NCBI RefSeq assembly: GCF_024199795.1
Contig: NZ_JANADK010000001.1
Location: 4,340,001 to 4,404,000, forward strand
Length of the DNA stretch: 64,000 nt
Source: Bradyrhizobium sp. CCGB01
GTDB lineage: Bacteria; Pseudomonadota; Alphaproteobacteria; Rhizobiales; Xanthobacteraceae
Direction: 5' to 3'
Shown piece after piece: positions 38,225-48,294 of the stretch. A model generated the notes under the pieces. The model saw only the letters and a program-made list of their open reading frames with translations. It had not been told where the DNA came from and made no database searches. The first letter of the stretch is position 1; the number at the start of each line of letters is the position of its first letter. Both the position numbers and the translations under genes were made by a program.

Positions 38225-39622
38225 ATGACCACCGTCGGTATTCGCGGCACGTTCTTCGACTTCGTCGACGATCCCTGGAAGCATGTCGGCAACGAGCAGG
38301 CGGCCGCGCGCTTCCACCAGGACGGCCTCATGGTCGTCACCGACGGCGTCATCAAGGCCTTCGGTCCTTACGAGAAAATCGCCGCCGCACATCCGGGCGT
38401 CGAGATCACCCACATCAAGGACCGCATTATCGTCCCGGGCTTCATCGATGGTCACATCCATCTGCCGCAGACCCGCGTGCTCGGCGCGTATGGCGAGCAG
38501 CTCCTGCCATGGCTCCAGAAGTGGGTCTATCCGGAAGAGCTCAAATACCGGGATCGCAACTACGCGCGCGAGGGCGTGAAGCGTTTCCTCGATGCGCTGC
38601 TCGCGTCCGGCACCACCACCTGCCAGGCGTTCACGAGCTCCTCGCCTGTTTCAACCGAGGAATTGTTCGAGGAAGCGGCCCGCCGCAACATGCGCGTGAT
38701 CGCGGGTCTCACCGGCATCGATCGCAACGCGCCGGCCGACTTCGTCGATACCCCGGAGAATTTCTATCGCGACAGCAAGCGCCTGATCGCCGAGTACCAC
38801 AACAAGGGCCGCAATCTCTACGCCATCACGCCGCGCTTCGCCTTCGGCGCCTCGCCGGAGCTTCTGAAGGCATGTCAGCGCCTCAAGCACGAGCATCCGG
38901 ATTGCTGGGTCAATACCCACATCTCCGAGAATCCGGCCGAGTGCAGCGGCGTGCTTGTCGAGCACCCGGATTGCCAGGACTATCTTGGCGTCTACGAGAA
39001 GTTCGACCTGGTCGGTCCGAAGTTCTCCGGCGGCCACGGCGTCTATCTCTCGAACAACGAGTTCCGCCGCATGTCGAAGAAGGGCGCGGCGGTGGTGTTC
39101 TGCCCGTGCTCGAACCTGTTCCTCGGCAGCGGCCTGTTCCGCCTCGGCCGGGCCACCGATCCGGAGCATCGCGTGAAGATGTCGTTCGGCACCGATGTCG
39201 GCGGCGGCAATCGCTTCTCGATGATCTCGGTGCTCGACGACGCCTACAAGGTCGGCATGTGCAACAACACGCTGCTCGACGGCAGCATCGACCCCACGCG
39301 CAAGGACCTTGCGGAAGCCGAGCGCAACAAGCTCTCGCCCTATCGCGGTTTCTGGTCGATCACGCTCGGCGGTGCCGAAGGCCTCTACATCGACGACAAG
39401 CTCGGCAATTTCGAGCCTGGCAAGGAGGCTGATTTCGTCGCGCTCGATCCGAACGGCGGGCAAGCCGCGCAACCCTGGCACCAGTCGCTGATCGCCGACG
39501 GCGGCGGACCGCGCACCATGGACGAGACCGCGAGCATGCTGTTCGCCGTCATGATGGTCGGTGACGACCGCTGCGTCGACGAGACCTGGGTGATGGGCAA
39601 GCGTCTCTACAAGAAGAGCTGA
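38225..39622 (+). CDS. guaD: Guanine deaminase
   Basis: A 465-residue amidohydrolase that converts guanine to xanthine and ammonia. Family features are PGFIDGHIHLPQ at 71-82 with metal-binding His77 and His79, PWLQKWVYPEE shortly after, NTHISENPAE and the metal aspartate in SFGTDVGGG. The N-terminal FFDFVDDPW is typical of GuaD. A purine-rich stretch (AAGGAA) precedes the ATG at 38225. Probably co-transcribed with the upstream MFS gene and involved in using purines as a nitrogen source. Confidence 0.94.
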   Translation: MTTVGIRGTFFDFVDDPWKHVGNEQAAARFHQDGLMVVTDGVIKAFGPYEKIAAAHPGVEITHIKDRIIVPGFIDGHIHLPQTRVLGAYGEQLLPWLQKWVYPEELKYRDRNYAREGVKRFLDALLASGTTTCQAFTSSSPVSTEELFEEAARRNMRVIAGLTGIDRNAPADFVDTPENFYRDSKRLIAEYHNKGRNLYAITPRFAFGASPELLKACQRLKHEHPDCWVNTHISENPAECSGVLVEHPDCQDYLGVYEKFDLVGPKFSGGHGVYLSNNEFRRMSKKGAAVVFCPCSNLFLGSGLFRLGRATDPEHRVKMSFGTDVGGGNRFSMISVLDDAYKVGMCNNTLLDGSIDPTRKDLAEAERNKLSPYRGFWSITLGGAEGLYIDDKLGNFEPGKEADFVALDPNGGQAAQPWHQSLIADGGGPRTMDETASMLFAVMMVGDDRCVDETWVMGKRLYKKS

Positions 39623-39631
39623 CGGCCGCTC

Positions 39632-40615
39632 ATGAGCGCATCTCCCGACACCGCCGGCCAGCCGGTCGCGCTCGTCATCCAGCGCCGCATCGCGGACGAC
39701 GGCTTTGCCGCGTTCGCGCGGTGGAACGGCGAGGTCGGTGAGGCGCTCAAGGCGTGGCCCGGCTTCCTCAGCCAGGAGGTGGTGCCGCCGCAGCCGCCGG
39801 CGCATGTGGACTGGGTGACGATCCTGCGTTTCGCGAATCCCGCCGCCGCACGCGCCTGGCTTCAGAGCGATGTGCGGGCGCGGCTGATCGGAGAGGTGCA
39901 GCGTTTCTTCGTCGGTTCGGAGGATGTCCATATCCTGCCCGACACCGGCGTTCAGCGCGACAGCGCGGTCTCCGCTGTCATCTCCTTCAAAGTGCCCGAT
40001 GGTCTCGAAGACGAGTTCCTCAAATGGCAACAGCGCATCCAGGCTGCCGAGGCAGAGTTCAGGGGATTCCTGCGCCACAAGATCGAGCGGCCGATTCCGG
40101 GCCTGCACGATGAATGGATCGTCATCCTGTCGTTCGACGGCGATGCCAATCTCAACGCATGGCTCGACTCGCCCGTGCGGCAGACCCTGTTGAAGGAGGG
40201 CGAGCGCTTCAACGCCGGCATGAGCGTGAAGCGGGCGAGCTACGGCTTCAATTTCTGGTTCCCGTCCGGCAAGGTCCAGGCTCCGGAGCAAGGACCTGGC
40301 CTGATCTGGAAGAGCAACCTCATCGTCCTCCTGGTGCTCTATCCCGTCGTCTACCTCTGGGGCTATTTCATCAGCGCGCCGCTGATCGACAGCCACGGCG
40401 TGCCGGTGTGGCTGTCGCTGTTCGTCGGCAATCTCGTCAGCACCCAACTGCTCGGCTGGTTCCTCGTGCCGGCCGCATTCCGGGCGCTCGACTGGTGGGT
40501 GACGCCGAAGGCGGCGCTCGGTCGCCAGGTCGCGGGGTACGCGCTCCTTGCCACGCTCTATGCGGGATCGATGGGACTGTACGCGCTGCTGCTCGCGTGG
40601 CATTGGGGGCGGTGA
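39632..40615 (+). CDS. Tandem ABM-domain protein with C-terminal membrane helices
   Basis: A 327-residue protein with two successive antibiotic-biosynthesis-monooxygenase-like ferredoxin folds. They lie at about residues 12-100 and 112-205; each ends in a similar pattern (WVTILRFANPAAARAWLQSD and WIVILSFDGDANLNAWLDSP). Three hydrophobic segments follow at about 228-248, 262-285 and 302-323. Single ABM domains act as small oxygenases or dimeric sensors; a membrane-tethered double form fits the COG3224-like group, whose role is unknown. It begins nine bases after guaD, but the ribosome-binding site is weak. Confidence 0.75.
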   Translation: MSASPDTAGQPVALVIQRRIADDGFAAFARWNGEVGEALKAWPGFLSQEVVPPQPPAHVDWVTILRFANPAAARAWLQSDVRARLIGEVQRFFVGSEDVHILPDTGVQRDSAVSAVISFKVPDGLEDEFLKWQQRIQAAEAEFRGFLRHKIERPIPGLHDEWIVILSFDGDANLNAWLDSPVRQTLLKEGERFNAGMSVKRASYGFNFWFPSGKVQAPEQGPGLIWKSNLIVLLVLYPVVYLWGYFISAPLIDSHGVPVWLSLFVGNLVSTQLLGWFLVPAAFRALDWWVTPKAALGRQVAGYALLATLYAGSMGLYALLLAWHWGR

Positions 40616-40681
40616 GGCCAGCCACCGTGCGGACCCTTGAGGTGCTGTCGGGGAGCGGCCGGCCTCTGGACACTGACGCCC

Positions 40682-41584
40682 ATGTTCGCCCTGACATTTC
40701 TCGGGACCTCGGCAAGCGTTCCCTCAGTGGAGCGCAACCATCCGGCCCTCCTCGTGGAGGCCGCCGGCAAGCGTATCCTGGTTGATTGCGGTGAGGGCAC
40801 GCAGCGCCAGTTGCTGCGCAGCGGCGCCGGCTTTCGGCGGCTCGACCGCATCCTGCTGACACACGGTCATCTCGATCATGTGCTCGGTATCCCCGGCCTC
40901 TTCTCGACGCTGGGCTTGCGGCAGAGCGCCGACGCGATGACTATTCATGCCGGACCGAGGACGCTCGACATCGTCATTCGCATGCTCGCGGGCCTGTGGG
41001 GCGCGGGCAGGGCGCCGATCCCTGTGGAGTTCGCGCCGCTGGCCGAGGGGCAGGTCATCGACGCCGGTGACTTTACCATCGACTGCTTTCCCGTCCGGCA
41101 CCGCGACACCGACAGCTTCGGTTTCGTCTTCCAGAGCCCCGCCCGCCGCCATCTCTTGTCTGATCGCCTCGAAGTGCTTGGCGTCCCCGATGGTCCCATG
41201 CGCGGAGAACTCGCCGCAGGGCGACCGGTCGTGATCGGCGATCGAACGATCGATCCGGAAGACGTGCTGGGGCCGCCGAGCGGCGGTAGAAGGCTCGTCG
41301 TGATCGGCGACACCGAAACCACGGATGGGCTATCCAAACATGTCGCTGATGCCGATTTGCTGGTGATCGAGGCGACCTTCCTCGATCGCGACGCATCGAC
41401 TGCACGGGACTACGGCCATCTCACCGCAACCGAGGCCGCCTCGTTTGCCGCGGCAAATAATGTCAAACAGCTCGTGCTGGTCCATATGTCGGGACGCTAT
41501 CCGGACGAAGAGATCCTGGCTGAGGCGACAAAGGTCTTTCCGATCACGCGGATCGCCGCCGACTTCGATCACATCGTGGTCTAG
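40682..41584 (+). CDS. rnz: Ribonuclease Z (tRNA 3'-processing endonuclease)
   Basis: A 300-residue metallo-beta-lactamase-fold nuclease that removes 3' trailers from tRNA precursors. It has the opening FLGTSASVPS, DCGEGTQRQ at 35-43, the metal site HGHLDH with His61, His63, Asp65 and His66, PVRHRDTDSFGF, and the late histidines in YGHLTA and LVHMSGRY. The ATG at 40682 aligns with the family's usual start; a longer frame from 40637 is not credible. It ends 16 bases from the convergent IclR gene. Confidence 0.92.
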   Translation: MFALTFLGTSASVPSVERNHPALLVEAAGKRILVDCGEGTQRQLLRSGAGFRRLDRILLTHGHLDHVLGIPGLFSTLGLRQSADAMTIHAGPRTLDIVIRMLAGLWGAGRAPIPVEFAPLAEGQVIDAGDFTIDCFPVRHRDTDSFGFVFQSPARRHLLSDRLEVLGVPDGPMRGELAAGRPVVIGDRTIDPEDVLGPPSGGRRLVVIGDTETTDGLSKHVADADLLVIEATFLDRDASTARDYGHLTATEAASFAAANNVKQLVLVHMSGRYPDEEILAEATKVFPITRIAADFDHIVV

Positions 41585-41600
41585 TCGGCGCGACGAGCAC

Positions 41601-42434
41601 TCAGCTCGTCAATCCCGACTTGATCGCGAGATCCTGCACATGGCGCGTCACCTGCATCAGCCGCGGCAGCGCCTGGTCGCGGAAGGCCGACATGTCCATG
41701 CGCATCGCATCGACCGTGACGCTCAGGCCGCCGACCACAAGACCCTGGGCGTCGAAGATCGGCGTTGCCAGCGTGCGCAGCCCATAGGCATTCTCGCCGT
41801 CGGAGACGGCATGGCCTTTCTTCTTCACCTGATCGAGCCGGGCGAGCAGGGCGTCGAGATCGGTCAGCGTTCGCTCCGACAGCTTTACGCGAGGGCGCAA
41901 TTCCAGTCGCTCGATCTGCTGGTCCCGGGCCAGATGCGCCAGCATGACATGGCCGAGCGCGGCGCTGTAGGCGGGAATGCGCGTGCCCGGCCGCCGGTCC
42001 ATCTTGTGACGGTCGAGACCGGCACCGACGCGTGCGAGATAGACCACGTCGCCGCCGTCGAGAATGCCGAGCGAGGCTGCATCGCCCACGGCCGGGACGA
42101 GATCGCGCAACAGCGGCTCGACGATCGGCCGCAACGAACCGCGCGAGAGCACGGTGTAGCCGAGGTCGAGACAGGCAACTCCGAGACGGAACCGGCGGCT
42201 TTGCGGAACGGTCTGGAGATAGCCGAGCTCGACCAGGGTTTGGATCAGGCGGAACGCGGTCCCGCGATCGAGATCGGCCCGTGCGGCAATCTCACTCAGC
42301 GTGAGTTCAAAGGTTTCGCTCGTGAAACTCCTGAGCACGGCAAAGGCCTTGCCGACGGAAGCGACATAATTCTTGGGATTCTTCGCGCTAGCTTCCGGTT
42401 TGCGCTTTGCGGCCTTCTTTTCGACCTTGGCCAT
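41601..42434 (-). CDS. IclR-family transcriptional regulator
   Basis: A 277-residue regulator with a lysine-rich N-terminus, a winged helix (LTLSEIAARADLDRGTAFRLIQTLVELGYL) and a C-terminal IclR ligand domain (ASLGILDGGDVVYLARV, then PIFDAQGLVVGGLSVTVDA). The ATG at 42434 is preferred; a GTG 21 bases upstream is possible. It is divergent from the sugar-acid operon, and the 124-base gap contains a 17-base palindrome of the kind bound by IclR proteins. It most likely controls that operon. Confidence 0.9.
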   Translation of the reverse strand: MAKVEKKAAKRKPEASAKNPKNYVASVGKAFAVLRSFTSETFELTLSEIAARADLDRGTAFRLIQTLVELGYLQTVPQSRRFRLGVACLDLGYTVLSRGSLRPIVEPLLRDLVPAVGDAASLGILDGGDVVYLARVGAGLDRHKMDRRPGTRIPAYSAALGHVMLAHLARDQQIERLELRPRVKLSERTLTDLDALLARLDQVKKKGHAVSDGENAYGLRTLATPIFDAQGLVVGGLSVTVDAMRMDMSAFRDQALPRLMQVTRHVQDLAIKSGLTS

Positions 42435-42514
42435 GCTCGAATGTCCCGCCAGCACAGCCGTCGCCCTTGACGCGGGGACGCGCTGATTTTACGACAGCAT
42501 CAGTAAATAACAAA

Positions 42515-42531
42515 TGTTCGCATTCCGAACA
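42515..42531. promoter_or_regulatory. Probable IclR operator
   Basis: Inverted repeat TGTTCG-CATTC-CGAACA, 28 bases upstream of the aldolase start and 81 bases upstream of the IclR start. Arms of the form GTTCG...CGAAC resemble sites known for IclR-family regulators such as PcaR. Confidence 0.6.
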
Positions 42532-42558
42532 ATATCAATCTGGCGATCGGAGGAAGTT

Positions 42559-43479
42559 TTGTCGACATCTTCGCTGCACCCTCATGGCGTCTTCTCCGCC
42601 GCGCTGACACCGCTCGATGCCGAACTTGCGCCCGATCACGCACGCTTCGTCGCGCATTGCCGCTATCTCCTGGATGAGGGCTGCGACGGCATCGCGATGC
42701 TCGGCACGACGGGGGAGGCGAACTCTTTCTCGGTCGCCGAGCGCACCGCGCTGCTGGAGGCCACGATCGCCGGCGGCATCAAGCCGAACCAGCTGCTGCC
42801 AGGCACCGGCGTCGCCGCGTTCACCGACACTATCGTGCTGACGCGTCACGCGCTGTCGGTCGGCGTCGACACCGTCGTGATGCTGCCGCCGTTCTATTAC
42901 AAGAACGTCAGCGACGAGGGCGTTTATGCCGCCTACAGCGAGATCGTGCAGCGCGTCGGCGATGCGCGCCTGAAGGTTGTCCTCTATCACTACCCGCAGA
43001 TGTCGGCGCAGCCGATCTCGCATGCGCTGATCGAGCGGCTGCGCAAGGCTTATCCGGCGACGTTCACCGGCATCAAGGATTCGTCCGGCGACTTCGCCAA
43101 CATGACCGCGATGGTCGAGCGTTTCCCCGGCTTCGCGGTCCTGGGCGGTGCCGACCCGCTGATGCTGCCGCTGCTGCGCAAGGGCGGCGCGGGATGCATC
43201 ACCGCGACCTCGAATGTCGTCGCGCGCAGTCTTGCTTACGTCTTCAAGCATTTTGGCGACAGTGACGATGATCCGGCCCTGAAGGCAGCGCAGGCGCGCA
43301 TCGTGAGGGCGCGTGAGTTGGTCTCGCGGTTCCCGCAGATGGCCTCGTTGAAGGCATTGGCCGCGGACCGCACCAAGCATGCTGGATGGAAGCGCCTGCG
43401 GCCGCCGCTGGAATCCCTGCCGCCGGAGCAAGAGAAAGAGCTGCTTGTGAATGCCGCGGCATTCGCCGCCGCTGGCTAG
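42559..43479 (+). CDS. Dihydrodipicolinate-synthase-family aldolase
   Basis: A 306-residue Schiff-base aldolase of the DapA/NanA superfamily. The substrate loop GTTGE is at 49-53, the catalytic tyrosine at about 145 (YHYPQ) and the Schiff-base lysine Lys173 in GIKDSSGD. The start is TTG at 42559, with GGAGGA about six bases upstream; a longer frame from 42514 lacks a site and covers the operator. It opens a catabolic operon, so it probably cleaves a 2-oxo sugar acid to pyruvate and an aldehyde rather than making lysine precursors. Exact substrate unknown. Confidence 0.9.
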   Translation: MSTSSLHPHGVFSAALTPLDAELAPDHARFVAHCRYLLDEGCDGIAMLGTTGEANSFSVAERTALLEATIAGGIKPNQLLPGTGVAAFTDTIVLTRHALSVGVDTVVMLPPFYYKNVSDEGVYAAYSEIVQRVGDARLKVVLYHYPQMSAQPISHALIERLRKAYPATFTGIKDSSGDFANMTAMVERFPGFAVLGGADPLMLPLLRKGGAGCITATSNVVARSLAYVFKHFGDSDDDPALKAAQARIVRARELVSRFPQMASLKALAADRTKHAGWKRLRPPLESLPPEQEKELLVNAAAFAAAG

Positions 43480-43506
43480 CGCGGGCACCGGCGACGAGGC
43501 GATCGG

Positions 43507-44946
43507 ATGTCAGACACCTTCCAGGTTGCGCTTTACGGGCTTGCCGCGATCGTCGGCGATAAGCACGTCATCGCGTCCGGGCCCGATCAGGAGCCGTATA
43601 TCGTGGACTGGCGCGGGCGCTATCGCGGCCGCGCGGTCGCGGTGGTGAAGCCCGGCTCGACCGCCGAGGTCGCCGCTGTCGTCAAGTTCTGTGCCGATAA
43701 GCGGCTCGCGATCGTGCCGCAGGGCGGCAACACCGGCATGTGTGGCGCCGCAACCCCGGACGATCGCTCCGGCAATGTCGTCATCCGGCTCGACCGCATG
43801 CGAGCGGTGCGCGACGTCAGCCCGCTTGCCAATACAATCACGGTCGAGGCCGGCTGCATTCTCGCCGAGGTCCAGAATGCCGCGCGCGCCGTCGATCGCT
43901 ACTTTCCCCTGAGCCTGGGCGCCGAGGGGTCATGCCAGATCGGCGGTAACATCTCGACCAATGCCGGCGGCACGGCCGTGCTGCGCTATGGACCGACACG
44001 CGATCTCGTGCTCGGGCTGGAGGTCGTGCTGCCCGACGGGCGTGTCTTCAACGGCCTGCGCGCACTGCGCAAGGACAACACGGGTTACGCGCTCAAGCAG
44101 CTCTTCATCGGCGCGGAGGGGACGCTCGGCATCGTTACCGCGGCGGTGCTGAAACTGTTCTCGCCGCCGCGCAGCTCGGCCCTGGCGCTGCTGAAGTTGC
44201 GAGGGGTCGAACAGGCGCTCGAGATCATGGCGCGTCTGCGCGGCGCCGTCGGTGACCGGCTCGGCAGCCTCGAGATCATGTCGCGCGCGCAGATCGAAGC
44301 GATCGCGGAGACCGTGCCGCATGTCACGATCCCGTTCGAGCTGACGACGCCGTGGTACCTGATCGTCGAATTGACCGACACGCTCGCGGGCGTCGATCTC
44401 GACGAGCCACTCGCCACGGTGCTCGCCGATGCGATGGAGGCCGGCCTCGCCGAAGACGTCATCCTGGCGTCCAGTCTTGCGCAGGCGAAGGCGATCTGGG
44501 CGGTCAGGCACAGCGTGTCCGAAGGCAACAAGCGCAGCGGTTATGTGGTGTCGCACGACAGCGTGGTGCCGCTGGAGCGTCAGGCCGCTTTCGTCACCAA
44601 TGTCGAAGCCCGGATCAACGCCGCCGTGCCGCATGCGCGGGTCGTGATGCACGGCCATATCGGCGACGGCAACATCCACGTGATCGCCCTGATCGACCGC
44701 GCGCATTGCCAGGAGCCGGCGGCGACGGCTGCGCTGGTCGCGCAAATCAACGAGATCGTCGACGACGAAACCGCGGCGCAGGGCGGGGCGATCAGCGCCG
44801 AGCACGGCATCGGGATCACCAACCGCGGCCGCCTGGCCCGCGTCGCCGATCCGCTCGATATCGAGCTGATGCGCGGCATCAAGCGATTGCTCGATCCGAA
44901 CGGCCTGATGAATCCCGACAAGATATTTGGCGCGGGAGCAGCATGA
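43507..44946 (+). CDS. FAD-linked 2-hydroxyacid dehydrogenase (GlcD/D2HGDH-like)
   Basis: A 479-residue flavoprotein of the FAD_binding_4/FAD-oxidase_C family. The FAD region includes VPQGGNTGMCGAATP at about 75-89 and SLGAEGSCQIGGNISTNAGG. The C-terminal metal/substrate motifs are VMHGHIGDGNIHV and SAEHGIGITNRG. Relatives oxidise D-lactate, glycolate or D-2-hydroxyglutarate to the 2-oxo acid. It lies 27 bases after the aldolase and overlaps the kinase gene (ATGA at 44943-44946). The substrate is probably a hydroxyacid of the same pathway. Confidence 0.9.
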   Translation: MSDTFQVALYGLAAIVGDKHVIASGPDQEPYIVDWRGRYRGRAVAVVKPGSTAEVAAVVKFCADKRLAIVPQGGNTGMCGAATPDDRSGNVVIRLDRMRAVRDVSPLANTITVEAGCILAEVQNAARAVDRYFPLSLGAEGSCQIGGNISTNAGGTAVLRYGPTRDLVLGLEVVLPDGRVFNGLRALRKDNTGYALKQLFIGAEGTLGIVTAAVLKLFSPPRSSALALLKLRGVEQALEIMARLRGAVGDRLGSLEIMSRAQIEAIAETVPHVTIPFELTTPWYLIVELTDTLAGVDLDEPLATVLADAMEAGLAEDVILASSLAQAKAIWAVRHSVSEGNKRSGYVVSHDSVVPLERQAAFVTNVEARINAAVPHARVVMHGHIGDGNIHVIALIDRAHCQEPAATAALVAQINEIVDDETAAQGGAISAEHGIGITNRGRLARVADPLDIELMRGIKRLLDPNGLMNPDKIFGAGAA

Positions 44947-46051
44947 CGATGACGAGCGTTCGCCTGCTTGCCGACGATCTCACCGGCGCGCTCGACACCG
45001 CGGCGGAGTTCGTCGGCCTGTGCGGACCGTTCGACGTCTCTTGGGCGGATGCGCCCGCGATCCCGGGCGCGCAAAGCCTCGCGATCGACAGCGGCACCCG
45101 CGAGCGGTCGAAAGCCGACAGCGTCGAGATCGTCGGACGACTGGCGCGGCAGCTTCAGGGTGGGACGATCGCCTACAAGAAGGTCGACAGCCTGCTGCGC
45201 GGCGCCTGGGCGGCCGAGCTTGGCGCCTGCCTGCGCAGCGGCCATTGGGCATCGTGCGTGGTCGCGCCGGCCTTCGACTATCAGGGACGCCGCACCGTAG
45301 GTGGCCAGCAATTTGCGCGTACAGTGCAAGGCGACTGGCATCGCGTCGGGGACAATCTCCTCGCGCAATTGCGGCTCGAGGGCATTGAAGCACGGCAGGG
45401 TCGGGCTGATACGCTGCCGCAAGGCGGTGTTCAGGTCTTCGATGCCGAGAGTGACATTGAGCTCGATCGCATCGTCGAGATGGCGCGGCGGATGCCGGGG
45501 CCGGTGCTGTGGTGCGGAAGCGGCGGGCTCGCCGGCGCGCTCGCCCGCAGCCATCGTGCCGATGCGCCGAGCCAGTTGAAGCGGCCGGTGCTCGGCCTGT
45601 TCGGTTCTGATCAGGCTGCGACCGCCTCCCAGCTCGCAGCATGTGGCGAAGCCACCGTTGCGCTGATCGAGGGTGAGGGGGGCGCGCGCGTTCAGCGCAA
45701 GCTGGCCGACGATGGCGTGGCGTTGGTGAAATTCGCACTCGCGGATGGCCTTTCGCGCGCCGAGGCGGCACAGCGGATCGCGCGCGAGCTGGCGGCGCTG
45801 GTTGCGGTGCTCGATCCGCCGGGAACCCTGATCGTCGCTGGCGGCGAGACCTTGAAGGCCGTATGCGTTTCGCTCGGGGCGCGCGCGCTCCGGGTGACGG
45901 GGCGTATCGTGCCGGGGCTGCCGCGCTCGGTGCTGCAAGGCGGCCGCTGGGCGGGCGTCGAAATCATCTCCAAATCTGGCGCATTCGGCGCGCGCGAGCT
46001 GTGGCGCGATCTGCTCCGGGACAATCATTTGCTCAACATGGGGAGTCCGAC

Positions 46052-46055
<4 letters not shown>
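44943..46055 (+). CDS. Four-carbon acid-sugar kinase (DUF1537)
   Basis: A 370-residue kinase of the DUF1537 family, whose characterised members (DtnK, LtnK, OtnK types) phosphorylate D-threonate, L-threonate or erythronate derivatives. Motifs are ADDLTGALDTAAEF near the start, KKVDSLLRG, CGSGGLAG, VAGGETLKA and SKSGAFG at the end (nucleotide domain). It is somewhat shorter than the usual 400-430 residues. The start is fixed by the ATGA overlap with the flavoprotein gene, and its own stop overlaps the pdxA2 start. The following PdxA-like dehydrogenase is its known pathway partner. Confidence 0.9.
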
Positions 46056-47089
<1,034 letters not shown>

Positions 47090-47102
47090 GATCGAGCGCA
47101 CG

Positions 47103-48233
47103 ATGACCAACGCCTTCACGCCCATCGAAATCCAGCGTCCCGCCGTTCTCGAATTCGGCTGCGGTACGATCACCGCTGCTGCGCGCTTTGCCGAGCGCAT
47201 CGGCGCCAAACGGCCGCTGGTGATCTCCGACCCGTTCAACGCACGCCGCGTCGACGCGCTGGCGCTGCCGGGCGCCGTCAAGGTGTTCGGCGACGTGAAG
47301 CCGGAGCCGGACCTGCCCAACCTCGAAAAGGCAGTGGCGATGGCGCGCGAAGCCAAGCCCGATCTCGTCATCGGCTTCGGCGGCGGCAGCGCCATGGATC
47401 TGGCCAAGCTGGTCGCGGTGATGTGCACGAGCGACGTGGCCTTTGCCGACATCGTCGGGCCGGAGAAGGTGGCCGGCCGCAGCATCGCGCTGATGCAGAT
47501 CCCGACCACGTCGGGCACCGGCAGTGAGGCGGGCACCCGCGCGCTCGTCACCGATCCCGTCAGCCAGAACAAGCAGGCGGTGCAGAGCCGTTTCATGCTG
47601 GCCGACATTGCTATCGTCGATCCGGATCTGACCATGACCGTGCCGAAGGAGGTCACCGCGGCGACCGGCGTCGATGCGCTGGCCCATTGCGTCGAGGCCT
47701 ATACCAGCCGCAAGGCGCATCCGATGATCGATCTCTACGCGATCGAGGGCGCGCGGCTGGTCGGGCAGTATCTCAAGCGCGCCGTGGCCGACGGCGGCGA
47801 CCGCGAGGCGCGCGCCGGTCTTGCCCTGGCCTCGCTCTATGGCGGCTATTGCCTCGGGCCGGTGAACACCACCGCCGGCCATGCGGTGGCCTATCCGCTC
47901 GGCACGCGCCACCACGTCGCGCATGGCCTGGCCTGCGCCGTAATCTTCCCGCACACGCTGGCCTTCAACATGCCGGCCGTGGAGACGAAGACGGTCGCGG
48001 TGCTCGCGGCGCTCGGCCTGCCGGAGCAACGCGATCCGAAGCTTGCGCTCGAGGCGACCTATGGGTTCTGCAAGAATCTCGGCATCGAGATGCGGCTGTC
48101 GGCGCTCGGCGTGCCCAAAAATGATCTCGGCGTGATGGCCGACGAGGCGCACGCCATCCGCCGCCTGCTCGACAACAATCCGCGCGACCTCGGCCGGGAT
48201 GCGATCCTGGCGATGTACGAGGTCGCATTCTAG
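47103..48233 (+). CDS. Iron-containing alcohol dehydrogenase
   Basis: A 376-residue group III alcohol dehydrogenase. The cofactor motif GFGGGSAMD and IPTTSGTGSE lie in the N-terminal half. Metal ligands are in GVDALAHCVEAY, AGHAVAYPLG and HHVAHGLACA. The ATG at 47103 lies 13 bases after pdxA2; a frame reading back into pdxA2 is not needed. It presumably reduces or oxidises a short hydroxy-aldehyde or alcohol arising in the pathway. Confidence 0.9.
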   Translation: MTNAFTPIEIQRPAVLEFGCGTITAAARFAERIGAKRPLVISDPFNARRVDALALPGAVKVFGDVKPEPDLPNLEKAVAMAREAKPDLVIGFGGGSAMDLAKLVAVMCTSDVAFADIVGPEKVAGRSIALMQIPTTSGTGSEAGTRALVTDPVSQNKQAVQSRFMLADIAIVDPDLTMTVPKEVTAATGVDALAHCVEAYTSRKAHPMIDLYAIEGARLVGQYLKRAVADGGDREARAGLALASLYGGYCLGPVNTTAGHAVAYPLGTRHHVAHGLACAVIFPHTLAFNMPAVETKTVAVLAALGLPEQRDPKLALEATYGFCKNLGIEMRLSALGVPKNDLGVMADEAHAIRRLLDNNPRDLGRDAILAMYEVAF

Positions 48234-48294
48234 CCATCTCCGCCGCTCATTCGCGGCGGCCAATCAACAAACACCGAAAACAGAGGAAACTTCG

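Noticed and set aside
36911..38461. 516-codon minus-strand frame opposite the MFS gene
   Set aside because: Antisense to a twelve-helix permease; the charged, low-complexity product is typical of a shadow frame.
38651..40603. 650-codon minus-strand frame opposite guaD and the ABM gene
   Set aside because: Spans two confirmed genes and has no recognisable motif.
42559..43479. Aldolase gene considered as lysine-pathway dapA
   Set aside because: Operon context with sugar-acid kinase, PdxA2 and an IclR regulator points to catabolism.
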